From JAOPZW01 sp963807305 (GTDB lineage Bacteria; Actinomycetota; Thermoleophilia; Solirubrobacterales; Solirubrobacteraceae), in assembly GCA_963807305.1 (NCBI GenBank), contig CAWEBN010000011.1:248001-312000 (forward strand): 64,000 nucleotides of DNA. The letters are read 5' to 3'. Numbering within the stretch: the first letter of the stretch is position 1; every line of letters begins with the position of its first letter. The translations under genes and the position numbers were made by a program. Below the pieces are notes generated by a model. That model searched no databases, was not told the DNA's origin, and saw nothing but the letters and a program-made list of their open reading frames with translations. Shown piece after piece: positions 35,160-44,220 of this stretch.

Positions 35160-36309
<1,150 letters not shown>

Positions 36310-36310
<1 letters not shown>

Positions 36311-37041
36311 TGGCCGACGCTCGCTTCGAGGGCCGGCGCGCGCTCGTCACCGGCGCCGGCTCGGGGATCGGCGAGGCGGTCGCGCGCGCCCTGCACGCCG
36401 AGGGCGCCGACGTGGTGCTGGCGGACGCGGCCGGCGAGCGCGTGGACGCGCTGGCCGGCGAGCTCGGCGCCCGGGCGCGGCCCCTGGCGCTCGACGTCCG
36501 CGACGAGGACGCCGTCGCCGCAGCGATGGGCGAGCTCGAGGTGCTGGTCAACGTGGCCGGCGTCGGCTCCACGACGAGCGCGCCCGACACGCCGCTCGAG
36601 GTGTGGGAGAACGTCTTCGCGGTCAACGCGCGAGGGACGTTCCTGTGCTGCAAGCACGCGATCCCCGGCATGGTGCAGCGCGGGGGAGGGGCGATCGTCA
36701 ACATCGCCTCGGTCGCCGGCCTGGTGGGCCTGCCCAACCGGGCCGCCTACTGCGCGTCGAAGGGGGCGGTCATCGCCCTCACCCGCGCGATGGCCATCGA
36801 CCACGTCCGCCAGGGCGTTCGCGTCAACGCCGTGTGCCCGGGCACGGTCGACTCGCCGTGGGTGCGCCGCCTCGTCGACGAGGTCGGCGAGTCGCTCGAC
36901 GCGCTGCGCGCCCGCCAGCCGATGGGCCGCCTCGGCACGACCGAGGAGGTCGCGCAGGCGGTCCTCTACCTCGCCTCCGACGCCGCCGCCTTCGTCACCG
37001 GAACCGGGCTCGTCATCGACGGAGGGCTGACGGCGGCGTGA
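36310..37041 (+). CDS. Short-chain dehydrogenase/reductase (SDR)
   Basis: A 243-residue classical SDR with cofactor motif TGAGSGIG (15-22), NVAG near 86, catalytic Ser in IASVAG, YxxxK as YCASK, and C-terminal GTGLVIDGG. The Asp after the second strand (VLADA) favours NAD(H). It overlaps the previous stop (TGATG) and completes the three-gene sugar operon. Confidence 0.93.
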
Positions 37042-37048
37042 GGCAGGG

Positions 37049-37465
37049 GTGAAGGTCCACGCCATCCAGACCGGCCTGGTCCGCATCAAGCGCCGCCAGG
37101 TCGAGCCGGTGGCGAGCGGACTCAGGCGGCGCGTCGACACGCTGCGCGACCGCCAGTGGTCGGACTGGCTGCCGATCCACGCCTGGGTCATCGAGCATCC
37201 CGGCGGAACGATCGTCGTCGACACGGGGGAGACCGCGCGCGTCAACGATCCCGGCTACCTGCTGCGATGGCACCCGTACTGGCGACGTCACCTACCGCCT
37301 CGACCTGCTCATGGGCGGATCGACGGCGTGGCGCCCGACGACGCCCAGGCCCGCGAGAGCGTCGCCCGCGTGCGCGCGTTCGTGCAGGCAACCGGGGCGG
37401 TGTGCCTGCCCACGCACGACCCCGGCTCGGCGGGTCGTCTCGCCGCGGCCACCGGCGGCGCCTGA
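37049..37465 (+). pseudogene. Decayed metallo-beta-lactamase-fold hydrolase (AHL-lactonase-like), catalytic core deleted
   Basis: The 138-codon frame matches the start of an AHL-lactonase-like MBL protein (IHAWVIEHPGGTIVVDTGETARV) and its end (DGVAPDDAQAR, CLPTHDPGSAGRL) but lacks the middle about 110-130 residues, including the HxHxDH zinc site. Between about 37280 and 37316 the expected sequence GDVTYRLDLLMGG is readable only in the next frame. So a large deletion at about 37279 was followed by a small indel near 37317 that restored the frame. The product cannot be an active hydrolase. It starts 7 bases after the SDR stop. Confidence 0.8.
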
Positions 37466-37500
37466 GTCATGGCAAGCCGCTCACGGCAGGCCGGGGCCGA

Positions 37501-37515
37501 GCGCCGCTGCGGCGC
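37501..37515. terminator. Hairpin between convergent genes, possible bidirectional terminator
   Basis: GCGCCG-CTG-CGGCGC forms a 6-base GC stem, lying 36 bases after the pseudogene stop and 12 bases after the GNAT gene stop on the other strand. No T tract is present. Confidence 0.35.
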
Positions 37516-37527
37516 CGGTGTCGGCGC

Positions 37528-38292
37528 TCACGGCCACCGCGTGGCCTCCATCGAGGTCCAGACCGGGCGGAAGCCCAAGCGGGCGTAGAGGTCCTTCGGG
37601 CGGTCCTCGTCGTCGGCCACGATCCACAGGTCGCGCACGTCGCCCGCCGCCTCGATCGCGGCGCGCGTCATGGCCGTGCCGCGGCCGCCGCCGCGGTGAT
37701 CCGGGTGCACGTAGACCTGGCCGATCTCCGCCGCGTCGCCGTCGTGCTCGAGCTGGGCGAAGGCGATCGGCCGGTCGCCTTCGTACACGGCCAGCACGCG
37801 GACCCCCCGGCTCATGGCCACGGCCCGCGCCTGCGCGTGGTAGGCGGCGGCGGCCTCGTCGGGGAAGTCCTCCCCGTGCCAGGCGACGCGCAGCTCGTGC
37901 ACCGCGTCGTAGGGGACCTCGCGCACCTCGATGTCCGGCCCGGGCGGAGGCGGGGACTCGTGGTGCATCCACATGAGGCGCACCGTCTTCCAGCCGATGG
38001 CCCGGAAGCCGGGGCGCAGCGCGTCGGCCACGACGACGTCGTCGAAGTCGAAGCGGCGGTGCTCCAGCCCGGCCAGCGCCTCGTCGGCGAAGGCGACGAG
38101 CGCCTCGAGGCTCATCCTCGGGTCCTCCTCGACGCGCACGAGGTTGTAGTCGTAGTACGACGGATAGCGCGTGGCGCGCACGATGGTGCCGTGCGCCCAG
38201 GGCTCGATCAGGTCGCAGACGGCGGCGTGCGCGCCGTTGCGCCACGCGCGTGCGCGGGCCCCGACGTCGCCGTTGGTGTCGGGAGTGCTCAT
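37528..38292 (-). CDS. GNAT-family N-acetyltransferase
   Basis: A 254-residue protein whose C-terminal half carries the GNAT acetyl-CoA motif (QVYVHPDHRGGGRGTAM) and the later YARLGFRPV strand. The N-terminal half (about 1-115) is a second, degenerate GNAT-like domain. It acetylates a small molecule or protein; target unknown. ATG 38292 overlaps the soxR stop by ATGA, so it is in the SoxR operon and may modify a redox-cycling compound. Confidence 0.87.
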   Translation of the reverse strand: MSTPDTNGDVGARARAWRNGAHAAVCDLIEPWAHGTIVRATRYPSYYDYNLVRVEEDPRMSLEALVAFADEALAGLEHRRFDFDDVVVADALRPGFRAIGWKTVRLMWMHHESPPPPGPDIEVREVPYDAVHELRVAWHGEDFPDEAAAAYHAQARAVAMSRGVRVLAVYEGDRPIAFAQLEHDGDAAEIGQVYVHPDHRGGGRGTAMTRAAIEAAGDVRDLWIVADDEDRPKDLYARLGFRPVWTSMEATRWP

Positions 38293-38735
38293 GCCGGTCG
38301 GGACTTCACCAGGTAATGGGCGCCGGGGCCCTCGCGGGCGGCCTCGTCGCCGGGGTTGAGCAGCGTGCAGCGTCGCAGCGACAGGCAGCCGCAACCGATG
38401 CAGCCCGTCAGGCGGCCGCGTATGCCCTCGAGCGTCGCGATGCGCAGGTCGAGCTCCGCGCGCCAGCCGCGCGAGAGGCGCTCCCAATCGCGCTTGGTCG
38501 GCGCGCGGTCCTCGGGCAGCGTGTCGAGCGCGGCGCGGATGCGCTCCAGCGGGATGCCGGCCGTCCGCCCCGCCTGCAGGAGCGCGACGCGGCGCAGGGC
38601 GTGGGCCGGATAGCGGCGCTGGTTGCCGCTGCTGCGCTCGGCGGAGATCAGGCCCTTGCGCTCGTAGAAGCGCAGTGCCGACTGCGACACGCCGCTGCGC
38701 GCGGAGAGCTCTCCGATGGTCAGTTCGCGGGCCAT
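38289..38735 (-). CDS. soxR: SoxR, redox-sensing MerR-family regulator
   Basis: A 148-residue MerR protein: N-terminal HTH (TIGELSARSGVSQSALRFYERKGLI), dimer helix, and the [2Fe-2S] motif C-x2-C-x-C-x5-C (CIGCGCLSLRRC, about 112-123) diagnostic of SoxR. It senses redox-active compounds or nitric oxide through the cluster. Start ATG 38735; a minus-strand promoter TTGCCG-17-TATGGT (38775-38747) overlaps the divergent transketolase promoter. The GNAT gene follows in an ATGA overlap. Confidence 0.93.
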   Translation of the reverse strand: MARELTIGELSARSGVSQSALRFYERKGLISAERSSGNQRRYPAHALRRVALLQAGRTAGIPLERIRAALDTLPEDRAPTKRDWERLSRGWRAELDLRIATLEGIRGRLTGCIGCGCLSLRRCTLLNPGDEAAREGPGAHYLVKSRPA

Positions 38736-38737
38736 CC

Positions 38738-38768
38738 TTGACTTGAACCATAGTTGAGGTCCTACCGT
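38738..38768 (+). promoter_or_regulatory. MerR/SoxR-type promoter (19-base spacer) of the transketolase operon
   Basis: TTGACT (38738-38743) and TACCGT (38763-38768) are separated by 19 bases, the over-long spacing that MerR-family activators correct by twisting DNA. The spacer holds an imperfect dyad (CTTGAA...TTGAGG, 38742-38759) resembling a SoxR box. ATG 38775 follows the -10 by 6 bases. Confidence 0.6.
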
Positions 38769-38774
38769 GCGGCA

Positions 38775-39458
38775 ATGGCTGTCTCCACGACCCTCGACCA
38801 CGACGATCTGCCGGCGCTCCTGACCGAGCTCACGGGCGACGAGAAGCACGACTGGAGCGCGCTCTCGACGCTCGACGTGCTGTGGGTCCTCTACGACCGC
38901 GTCCTGCGCCTGGACCCGCGCGCGCCCGACGATCCCGAGCGCGACCGCTTCCTGCTCTCCAAGGGCCACGGCCCGGCCGCCTACTACGCGGTCCTCGCCG
39001 CGAAGGGTTTCATCGACGTCGACGACCTCGCCGGCTTCGGCAACTTCGACTCGCCGCTGGGCCACCACCCCGATCACGTGCTCGTGCCCGGGGTGGAGAT
39101 CTCGAGCGGCTCGCTCGGCCACGGCCTGCCCATCGCGGTGGGCACGACGCTCGGCCTCCAGGCGCGCGGGCGCCGGCGGGCGCGCGTGTTCTGCCTGGTC
39201 GGCGACGCCGAGCTCGACGAGGGCAGCAACTGGGAGGCCGTCCAGCTCGCCGGCCGGCTCGCGCTCGGCCGCCTCACCGCGATCGCCGTCGACAACCACT
39301 CGTCGACCTACCACTGGCCGGGTGGGATCGCGGCGCGCTTCGAGCTCGAGGGCTGGAGCGCGGCGCGCGTCGACGGCCGCGACCACGACGCGATCGAGCG
39401 GGCGCTGCGCACGACCGGCGAGCGCCCGCACGTGGTCGTCGCCGAGGTGGCCCGATGA
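38775..39458 (+). CDS. Transketolase N-terminal (ThDP-binding) subunit
   Basis: A 227-residue half-transketolase: RFLLSKGHGPAAYYAVLA, GSLGHGLPIAVG and the ThDP/Mg motif VGDAELDEGSNWEA...DNHSST. It transfers two-carbon ketol units with the next subunit. The start ATG 38775 sits 6 bases after TACCGT and matches leaderless genes here; an in-frame TTG at 38754 lies within the promoter spacer and is rejected. It is divergent from soxR, suggesting redox-linked control, perhaps for NADPH supply. Confidence 0.9.
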   Translation: MAVSTTLDHDDLPALLTELTGDEKHDWSALSTLDVLWVLYDRVLRLDPRAPDDPERDRFLLSKGHGPAAYYAVLAAKGFIDVDDLAGFGNFDSPLGHHPDHVLVPGVEISSGSLGHGLPIAVGTTLGLQARGRRRARVFCLVGDAELDEGSNWEAVQLAGRLALGRLTAIAVDNHSSTYHWPGGIAARFELEGWSAARVDGRDHDAIERALRTTGERPHVVVAEVAR

Positions 39459-40351
39459 CCACCATGCGCAAGCGCTTCTACGAGCGCGCCACGCGGGCGC
39501 TCGAGGACGACCCGCGCACGGCCATCGTCGTCGCGGAGATCGGCGTCTCCGAGCTGCCGCGCCACGAGCGCGTGTTCAACGTCGGCATCCGCGAGCAGCT
39601 CATGATCGGCGTGGCCGCCGGCCTCGCGTTCGAGGGGCTGCGGCCCGTCGTGCACTCCTACGCGCCCTTCGTCGTCGAGCGCCCCTACGAGCAGGTCAAG
39701 CTCGACCTCGGCCACCAGGACGTGGGCGCGGTGCTCGTGACCACCGGCGCCTCCTACGATGGCGCCCAGTCGGGCCGCACGCACCAGGCGCCCGGCGACG
39801 TGGCGCTCCTCTCGGCGCTGCCGGGCTGGACGATCCACGTCCCCGGCCACCCCGACGAGCTCGAGGACGCGCTCGCGCGGGCGCTGGCGGGCGACGACCG
39901 CGTCTACATCCGGATGTCCGAGGAGTCCAACGCGGCTGCGGTGCGCGCCGACGGGCTGACCGTGCTGCGGCGCGGGTCCCGGGACGCGCCCGTCGTGCTG
40001 GCGGTCGGGCCGACGCTCGACGAGACGCTCGCGGCGACGAGCGACCTCGACGCGACCGTCGCCTACCTGGCGACCGTGCGGCCCTTCGACGCCGACGGGC
40101 TGCGCGCCCTGGCGGGCGACGGCTCCGACGTCGTGCTCGTCGAGCCCTACCTGGCGGGCACGTCGGCCGCCGAGGTCGGCACGGCGCTCGTCGACCGCCC
40201 GCACCGGCTGCTGTCGCTGGGCGTCGCCAACGTCGAGCTGCGCCGCTACGGCAGCGGCCGCGAGCACCGCGCAGCCCATGGCCTGGACGCCGATGGCATC
40301 CGCCGCTCGTTCACCGGATTCCTCGAAAGGCCCGCGCCAGCGCCTGTGTAG
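39455..40351 (+). CDS. Transketolase C-terminal (pyrimidine-binding) subunit
   Basis: A 298-residue protein covering the Pyr and C-terminal domains of transketolase: FNVGIREQLMIGVAAGLA with the catalytic Glu, YAPFVVERPYEQVKLD, and THQAPGDVALL. Together with the preceding subunit it makes the full enzyme, here encoded as two genes as in many archaea and actinobacteria. ATG 39455 overlaps the previous stop (ATGA). Confidence 0.9.
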   Translation: MTTMRKRFYERATRALEDDPRTAIVVAEIGVSELPRHERVFNVGIREQLMIGVAAGLAFEGLRPVVHSYAPFVVERPYEQVKLDLGHQDVGAVLVTTGASYDGAQSGRTHQAPGDVALLSALPGWTIHVPGHPDELEDALARALAGDDRVYIRMSEESNAAAVRADGLTVLRRGSRDAPVVLAVGPTLDETLAATSDLDATVAYLATVRPFDADGLRALAGDGSDVVLVEPYLAGTSAAEVGTALVDRPHRLLSLGVANVELRRYGSGREHRAAHGLDADGIRRSFTGFLERPAPAPV

Positions 40352-40389
40352 GTTGGTCTCTCGGCCCCACCCTTCGAGGAGCAACCGCA

Positions 40390-41094
40390 ATGCCGGCTTC
40401 GCCGAACATCGTCCTCGTCCATGGCGCCTGGGCGGATGGATCCAGTTGGAGCGCCGTCATCGAGCGCCTGCAGGCCGACGGCTACAACGTCACCGCGCCC
40501 CAGTTCGGGCTGAACGCGATCGCCGACGACGTCGCGCGCCTGCGTCACGTGCTGCGTCTGCAGAGCGGCCCGACGCTCGTCGCCGGCCACTCCTACGGCG
40601 GTCAGATCATCACCTCGCTCGGCACCGATGCGCCCAACGTGATCGGCCTCGTCTACATCGCCGGCTTCGGCCTCGACGAGGGCGAGTCGATCGGCGGCCT
40701 GCTCGCGCAGGGACCCCCGACGCCCGCGCTGGCGAACCTCAGCATCGACGACCAGGGCTTCGCCTGGCTGCCCGAGGACGACTTCGTCGGGCACTTCGCC
40801 GCTGACGTCGACCCGGTCCAGGCGAAGGTCATGCACGCCGTCCAGCAGCCGCTGCACTCCAACGCCCTCGGCGACGTGATGGGAACGCCGGCATGGAAGG
40901 CGCTGCCGTCCTGGTTCCTCGTCGCCGACGGCGACCAGGCGATCCCGCCCGACGCCGAGCGGCTGTTCGCCGAGCGCATGGGCGCGACCACGGTCGAGGT
41001 CGCGACCAACCACGTGGCGATGGTGTCCCACCCCGACGACGTGGTCGACCTCATCGAGACCGCGGCCGCCGCGGTGCCGGCCGCGGCGACGTAG
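40390..41094 (+). CDS. Alpha/beta-hydrolase (salicylate-esterase-like)
   Basis: A 234-residue alpha/beta-hydrolase: oxyanion motif VLVHGAWADGSSW, nucleophile elbow AGHSYGGQ (Ser near 70), Asp in LVADGDQAIPP and His in TNHVAMVSHP. This is the small esterase group related to plant methylesterases. A GAGGAG ribosome site precedes ATG 40390; TAGGTT (40349-40354), overlapping the transketolase stop, may be its -10. Substrate unknown. Confidence 0.9.
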   Translation: MPASPNIVLVHGAWADGSSWSAVIERLQADGYNVTAPQFGLNAIADDVARLRHVLRLQSGPTLVAGHSYGGQIITSLGTDAPNVIGLVYIAGFGLDEGESIGGLLAQGPPTPALANLSIDDQGFAWLPEDDFVGHFAADVDPVQAKVMHAVQQPLHSNALGDVMGTPAWKALPSWFLVADGDQAIPPDAERLFAERMGATTVEVATNHVAMVSHPDDVVDLIETAAAAVPAAAT

Positions 41095-41123
41095 GCCTAC
41101 GCGCGCCTGGGAAGATCCAGGCG

Positions 41124-41474
41124 ATGGCCAGCTACTCGGTCAACGAGCGCGGCGTGGAGCGAGCGCGCCGGCTCATCGACGCCCGCCAATATGTCCTCGA
41201 CAGCGAGTGGGGCGCGGTCCAGCCGCGGGCGGCCGACGAGAACGCGTTCCTCGAGTCGCACTCGTGGGACGAGTACTCCTCCTGGCACATCGGGCTCACC
41301 GACGGGGCGAACGACGAGACCAAGGCGCGCTACGCGTTCGTCTACGGCGACTTCCGCCGCATCCACCGGATGGGCCTGATCGCGTGCCACTACCGCGCTG
41401 CCGAGTGGCGTCACAAGGAGATCGAGCTCGCCGCCCACGATCTCCTGCAGCTGCTCGACGCGAAGAGCGGCTGA
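41124..41474 (+). CDS. Conserved hypothetical protein
   Basis: A 116-residue protein with regularly spaced aromatic residues (SWDEYSSWHIGL, ARYAFVYGDFRRIHR, CHYRAAEWRHKEIE). It resembles small uncharacterised actinobacterial proteins, but I recognise no functional domain. ATG 41124 follows the hydrolase stop by about 30 bases. Convergent with the BNR gene. Confidence 0.75.
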   Translation: MASYSVNERGVERARRLIDARQYVLDSEWGAVQPRAADENAFLESHSWDEYSSWHIGLTDGANDETKARYAFVYGDFRRIHRMGLIACHYRAAEWRHKEIELAAHDLLQLLDAKSG

Positions 41475-41488
41475 GCGGCGCGGGAGGG

Positions 41489-41504
41489 GTGCCGAAGGCG
41501 GCAC
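41489..41504. terminator. Hairpin between convergent genes
   Basis: GTGCCG-AAGG-CGGCAC is a perfect 6-base stem with a tetraloop in the 91-base gap between two convergent genes, suited to terminate both. A second GC-rich repeat (GCGGCGGAGCCGC) follows. Confidence 0.45.
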
Positions 41505-41565
41505 AGGCGGCGGAGCCGCTGCGCACGCCGCCGCAGGCGGGCCCCCGTCGCGGAGCGACATGGTC

Positions 41566-42744
41566 TCAGAAATCCAGCGCGTGGACGCGCGTCGTGTAGT
41601 TGGTGAAGCCGATCGTGCGCTGGTCGCCCCACACGTAGAGGATCCGGTTGGCGGCCTGCCCGAGCCCGCGCGGGGTGACCGGGCGGATGGCGTAGCCCGA
41701 GGGGTCGCTGGTCAGCTGGCGGTGCGTCCAGGTGCGGCCCGAGTCCGGCGTGAACCACTGCTCGACCTGGTTCCAGTTGCCGATCGTGCGTGACAGGTAG
41801 ACGACGCGCGGGTCCTCGTGGTCGAGCGTGGCGCCGCCCGAGTGGAAGGACGGGCGCCCGGCCCCGGCCTCGACGATCTTGCGGCTCAGCCACTTCGTGC
41901 CGTTGTGGTAGGCGTACCAGAAGGTGTCGCGGTTGTTGACCCGCCGCGTGTAGACGACGCGCGGGCGGCCGTCGGCGGTCAGGGCGATGTCGTGGCCCCA
42001 GGCGCGGCCGCCGGCGTCCGAGTAGTTGTAGATGTGGTCGAGCTTGGAGGTGTGCAGCGGGACGTCCTTGAGCGTCCCGAGCTTGCGCCCGTCCATGGCG
42101 TAGAGCGCCTCGTTCTCGTAGCGCGCGTAGTGGAGGCTGTTCTTCCAGTTCTCCGGGTGGCCGTCGGTGAAGATGCCGTGGATCTGGCGCTTGCCGTCGG
42201 TGACGTACTTCGTGTACGGGCGCTGGGCGTGGCCGAAGTAGACGAGCTCGCGGGCGGGCACCCAGTGGATGCCGTCCGTCGTGTAGGAGAAGGTCGGGTT
42301 CCAGGCGCCGCCGCGCCAGAAGAGCCACAGCTTGTCCTGCAGCTGCATCGGGTTGGGATAGGTGTAGCCCAGGCCGCCGGGCACGTTGGTGTCGACCGTG
42401 TGGACCTGGCCGAAGCCGTCGATCGAGTACGGGTTCAGCGAGACCATGTAGTGCATCGCCTTGGGGATGCCCGGGGGCGGCAGGTGGTGCCCGGAGTGAG
42501 GCGAGAAGAAGACCATGATGTGGCCGTCGTGGCGGAAGACGAGCGACGGGTTGTTGTGGTCGTCGCGGCCCAGGCCCTTGAAGATCACGCGCTTGGTGAG
42601 CTTGCCGTCGGCCGTGTAGCGCGCGACCCACACGTTCCCGGTCGTCGAGATCCAGCCCGTGAACGTGTCGCCCGCGTGCGAGATCGCTCGTGGATCACCG
42701 AAGTACGACCAGGAACCGGCTCCGAGCTCGCGGTCGACTGCCAT
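41566..42744 (-). CDS. BNR-repeat-like beta-propeller protein
   Basis: A 392-residue protein with repeated beta-propeller blades (GRPRVVYTRRVNNRDTFWYA, DPRVVYLSRTI, PDSGRTWTHR), like BNR/sialidase-fold carbohydrate-binding or lyase-related proteins. No signal peptide is evident, unless the start is wrong. Ribosome site AGGAGGGG directly precedes ATG 42744. It follows another propeller-like gene by 38 bases, so the pair is likely co-transcribed. Confidence 0.75.
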   Translation of the reverse strand: MAVDRELGAGSWSYFGDPRAISHAGDTFTGWISTTGNVWVARYTADGKLTKRVIFKGLGRDDHNNPSLVFRHDGHIMVFFSPHSGHHLPPPGIPKAMHYMVSLNPYSIDGFGQVHTVDTNVPGGLGYTYPNPMQLQDKLWLFWRGGAWNPTFSYTTDGIHWVPARELVYFGHAQRPYTKYVTDGKRQIHGIFTDGHPENWKNSLHYARYENEALYAMDGRKLGTLKDVPLHTSKLDHIYNYSDAGGRAWGHDIALTADGRPRVVYTRRVNNRDTFWYAYHNGTKWLSRKIVEAGAGRPSFHSGGATLDHEDPRVVYLSRTIGNWNQVEQWFTPDSGRTWTHRQLTSDPSGYAIRPVTPRGLGQAANRILYVWGDQRTIGFTNYTTRVHALDF

Positions 42745-42782
42745 GGCCCCTCCTCTGGATCGTAGGAGCGCCCAGTATCGCG

Positions 42783-44123
42783 CTAGGGCACTCGCGTGAC
42801 CAGCAGCGCCGAGCGGCGCTGCGCCGGGCGCCCGAAGCGCGCCGCGTTCCAGGCCACGAGCGCGCCGCCACCGGGCACCAGCCGCGCGGACCCTGCTTCG
42901 GCCTCCGGCCATGCCGACCCGAGCGCGACGGGCGCGCCGAACGGCGCGCCGTTCGCCGGGCGCAGCGCGGCGAGGGTCCGCTCGCGGCGGGCCGACACCC
43001 GCTGCGACCACGCGACGACCGCGCGCCCGTCGTCGCCGGCCGCCACCGCGATGGCCTTGGCGCTCACGTCATGGCCGAGCTCGCCGATCGGCGTCGGCGG
43101 CCGGCCGGGCGCGGCCTCCGTGAGATGCACCTGCGCGCCGTGGACCTGGTCGCGCCACGCGATGAGCACGTCGCCTGCGGTCGTGACCGCCGCGCCGGCG
43201 ATCGTCACCCCGCCACCCGGGTTGACGTCCTCGGCCGGACCGAACGCGCCCGCCGCGGGCGCCCGGCGCAGCTGCAGCCCGTCGGTCGCGCGCAGCGGCA
43301 CGTGCTGGGTGCTGTAGGTGAGCGCGACGGCGCCGCCGTCGCCGACGACGACCCGGGGTGCGTCGCTCGCGTCGCGGGCGAGGAGCCGCGGCGCGTGGAA
43401 GCGCTGCCCGGCGGCGCGCAGGGCCGCCCATACCGCGGGGCGCGCGGTCGACGTCCATGTCGCGGCGGCGTCGCCGCGCGCCCCGATCGAAACGGACACG
43501 CTCGTGCAGCACGGGCGGCGCACGAAGGCCGAGAGCGCCTGGGGCGCGCCGAAGCGCGCGCGTCCCGGCTCACGCGTCGTGGCCTCCAGGCGCCAGCGGG
43601 CGCCCCGGTGGCGGAACCAGACGACGATCGCCGCGCCGCTGGGGGCGACGGCCGACGCCGCGAAGTCCGCGCGGGCGCCCGGCGCGGACAGCGCCAGCGC
43701 CCGGCCGAGCCGCCCGCCCGGGCCGAACGCGACCGCGCGGACGCTGCGCCGAGCGCCGCGCGCGCGCTGGACCACGATCACGCCGCTGCCGTCGGCGGCG
43801 ACGCCCGCGTCGACGGCGCGGTCGGCGCCGCTCGAGCGCATCAGCGCGTGCGAGGAGCCGAAGGCTGCGCCCGGCGGGGCCGTGCGCCGGCGCACGGCGC
43901 GCAGCGTCCCGGAGTCCGGTCGCGCGCTGGGGCTCACGACGAAGGCGCGGCCGTCGCCGGCGACCGCCAGCGCGGCGGCGACGTCGCGCGGCGCGATGAC
44001 CTGCGCGGCGTCCGCAGGCGCGGCGGCGACGTCGCGCGGCGCGATGACCTGCGCGCCGTCCGCGGGCGCGGCGGCGACGAGCATCGCCATCAGCGCCCAG
44101 CGACACACCCGCGTCGGCCTCAC
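42783..44123 (-). CDS. Secreted beta-propeller-like protein with N-terminal tandem repeat
   Basis: A 446-residue exported protein: signal peptide (VCRWALMAMLVAAAPADG, cleavage about 23), then a 16-residue tandem duplication (AQVIAPRDV motif twice), then repeated strands of the form GDGRAVVAWSQR and ATTAGDVLIAWRD typical of propeller blades. Two adjacent Cys (RRPCCTSV) are present. Probably an extracellular binding protein of unknown ligand. GTG 44123 is the start; the internal duplication shows recent slippage or recombination. Confidence 0.7.
   Translation of the reverse strand: MRPTRVCRWALMAMLVAAAPADGAQVIAPRDVAAAPADAAQVIAPRDVAAALAVAGDGRAFVVSPSARPDSGTLRAVRRRTAPPGAAFGSSHALMRSSGADRAVDAGVAADGSGVIVVQRARGARRSVRAVAFGPGGRLGRALALSAPGARADFAASAVAPSGAAIVVWFRHRGARWRLEATTREPGRARFGAPQALSAFVRRPCCTSVSVSIGARGDAAATWTSTARPAVWAALRAAGQRFHAPRLLARDASDAPRVVVGDGGAVALTYSTQHVPLRATDGLQLRRAPAAGAFGPAEDVNPGGGVTIAGAAVTTAGDVLIAWRDQVHGAQVHLTEAAPGRPPTPIGELGHDVSAKAIAVAAGDDGRAVVAWSQRVSARRERTLAALRPANGAPFGAPVALGSAWPEAEAGSARLVPGGGALVAWNAARFGRPAQRRSALLVTRVP
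43980..44075. repeat. 48-base tandem duplication inside the secreted propeller gene
   Basis: Two 48-base units (43980-44027 and 44028-44075) differ at only a few positions and encode two copies of a 16-residue segment just after the signal peptide. The frame is preserved. Confidence 0.85.
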
Positions 44124-44207
44124 GCTTGAGGAACACGTCCTGCGCCCCGTAGGTTGCGCCCGCGGCCACTCCGTCCTGCGCTCGCGTCTGGGCGTTGCGC
44201 CGCGCTA

Positions 44208-44213
44208 TAGATT
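44208..44213 (+). promoter_or_regulatory. -10 element of the first FAH gene
   Basis: TAGATT at 44208-44213 within TATAGATT lies 7 bases before ATG 44221, the leaderless spacing of this window. Confidence 0.5.
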
Positions 44214-44220
44214 CGCTGCC

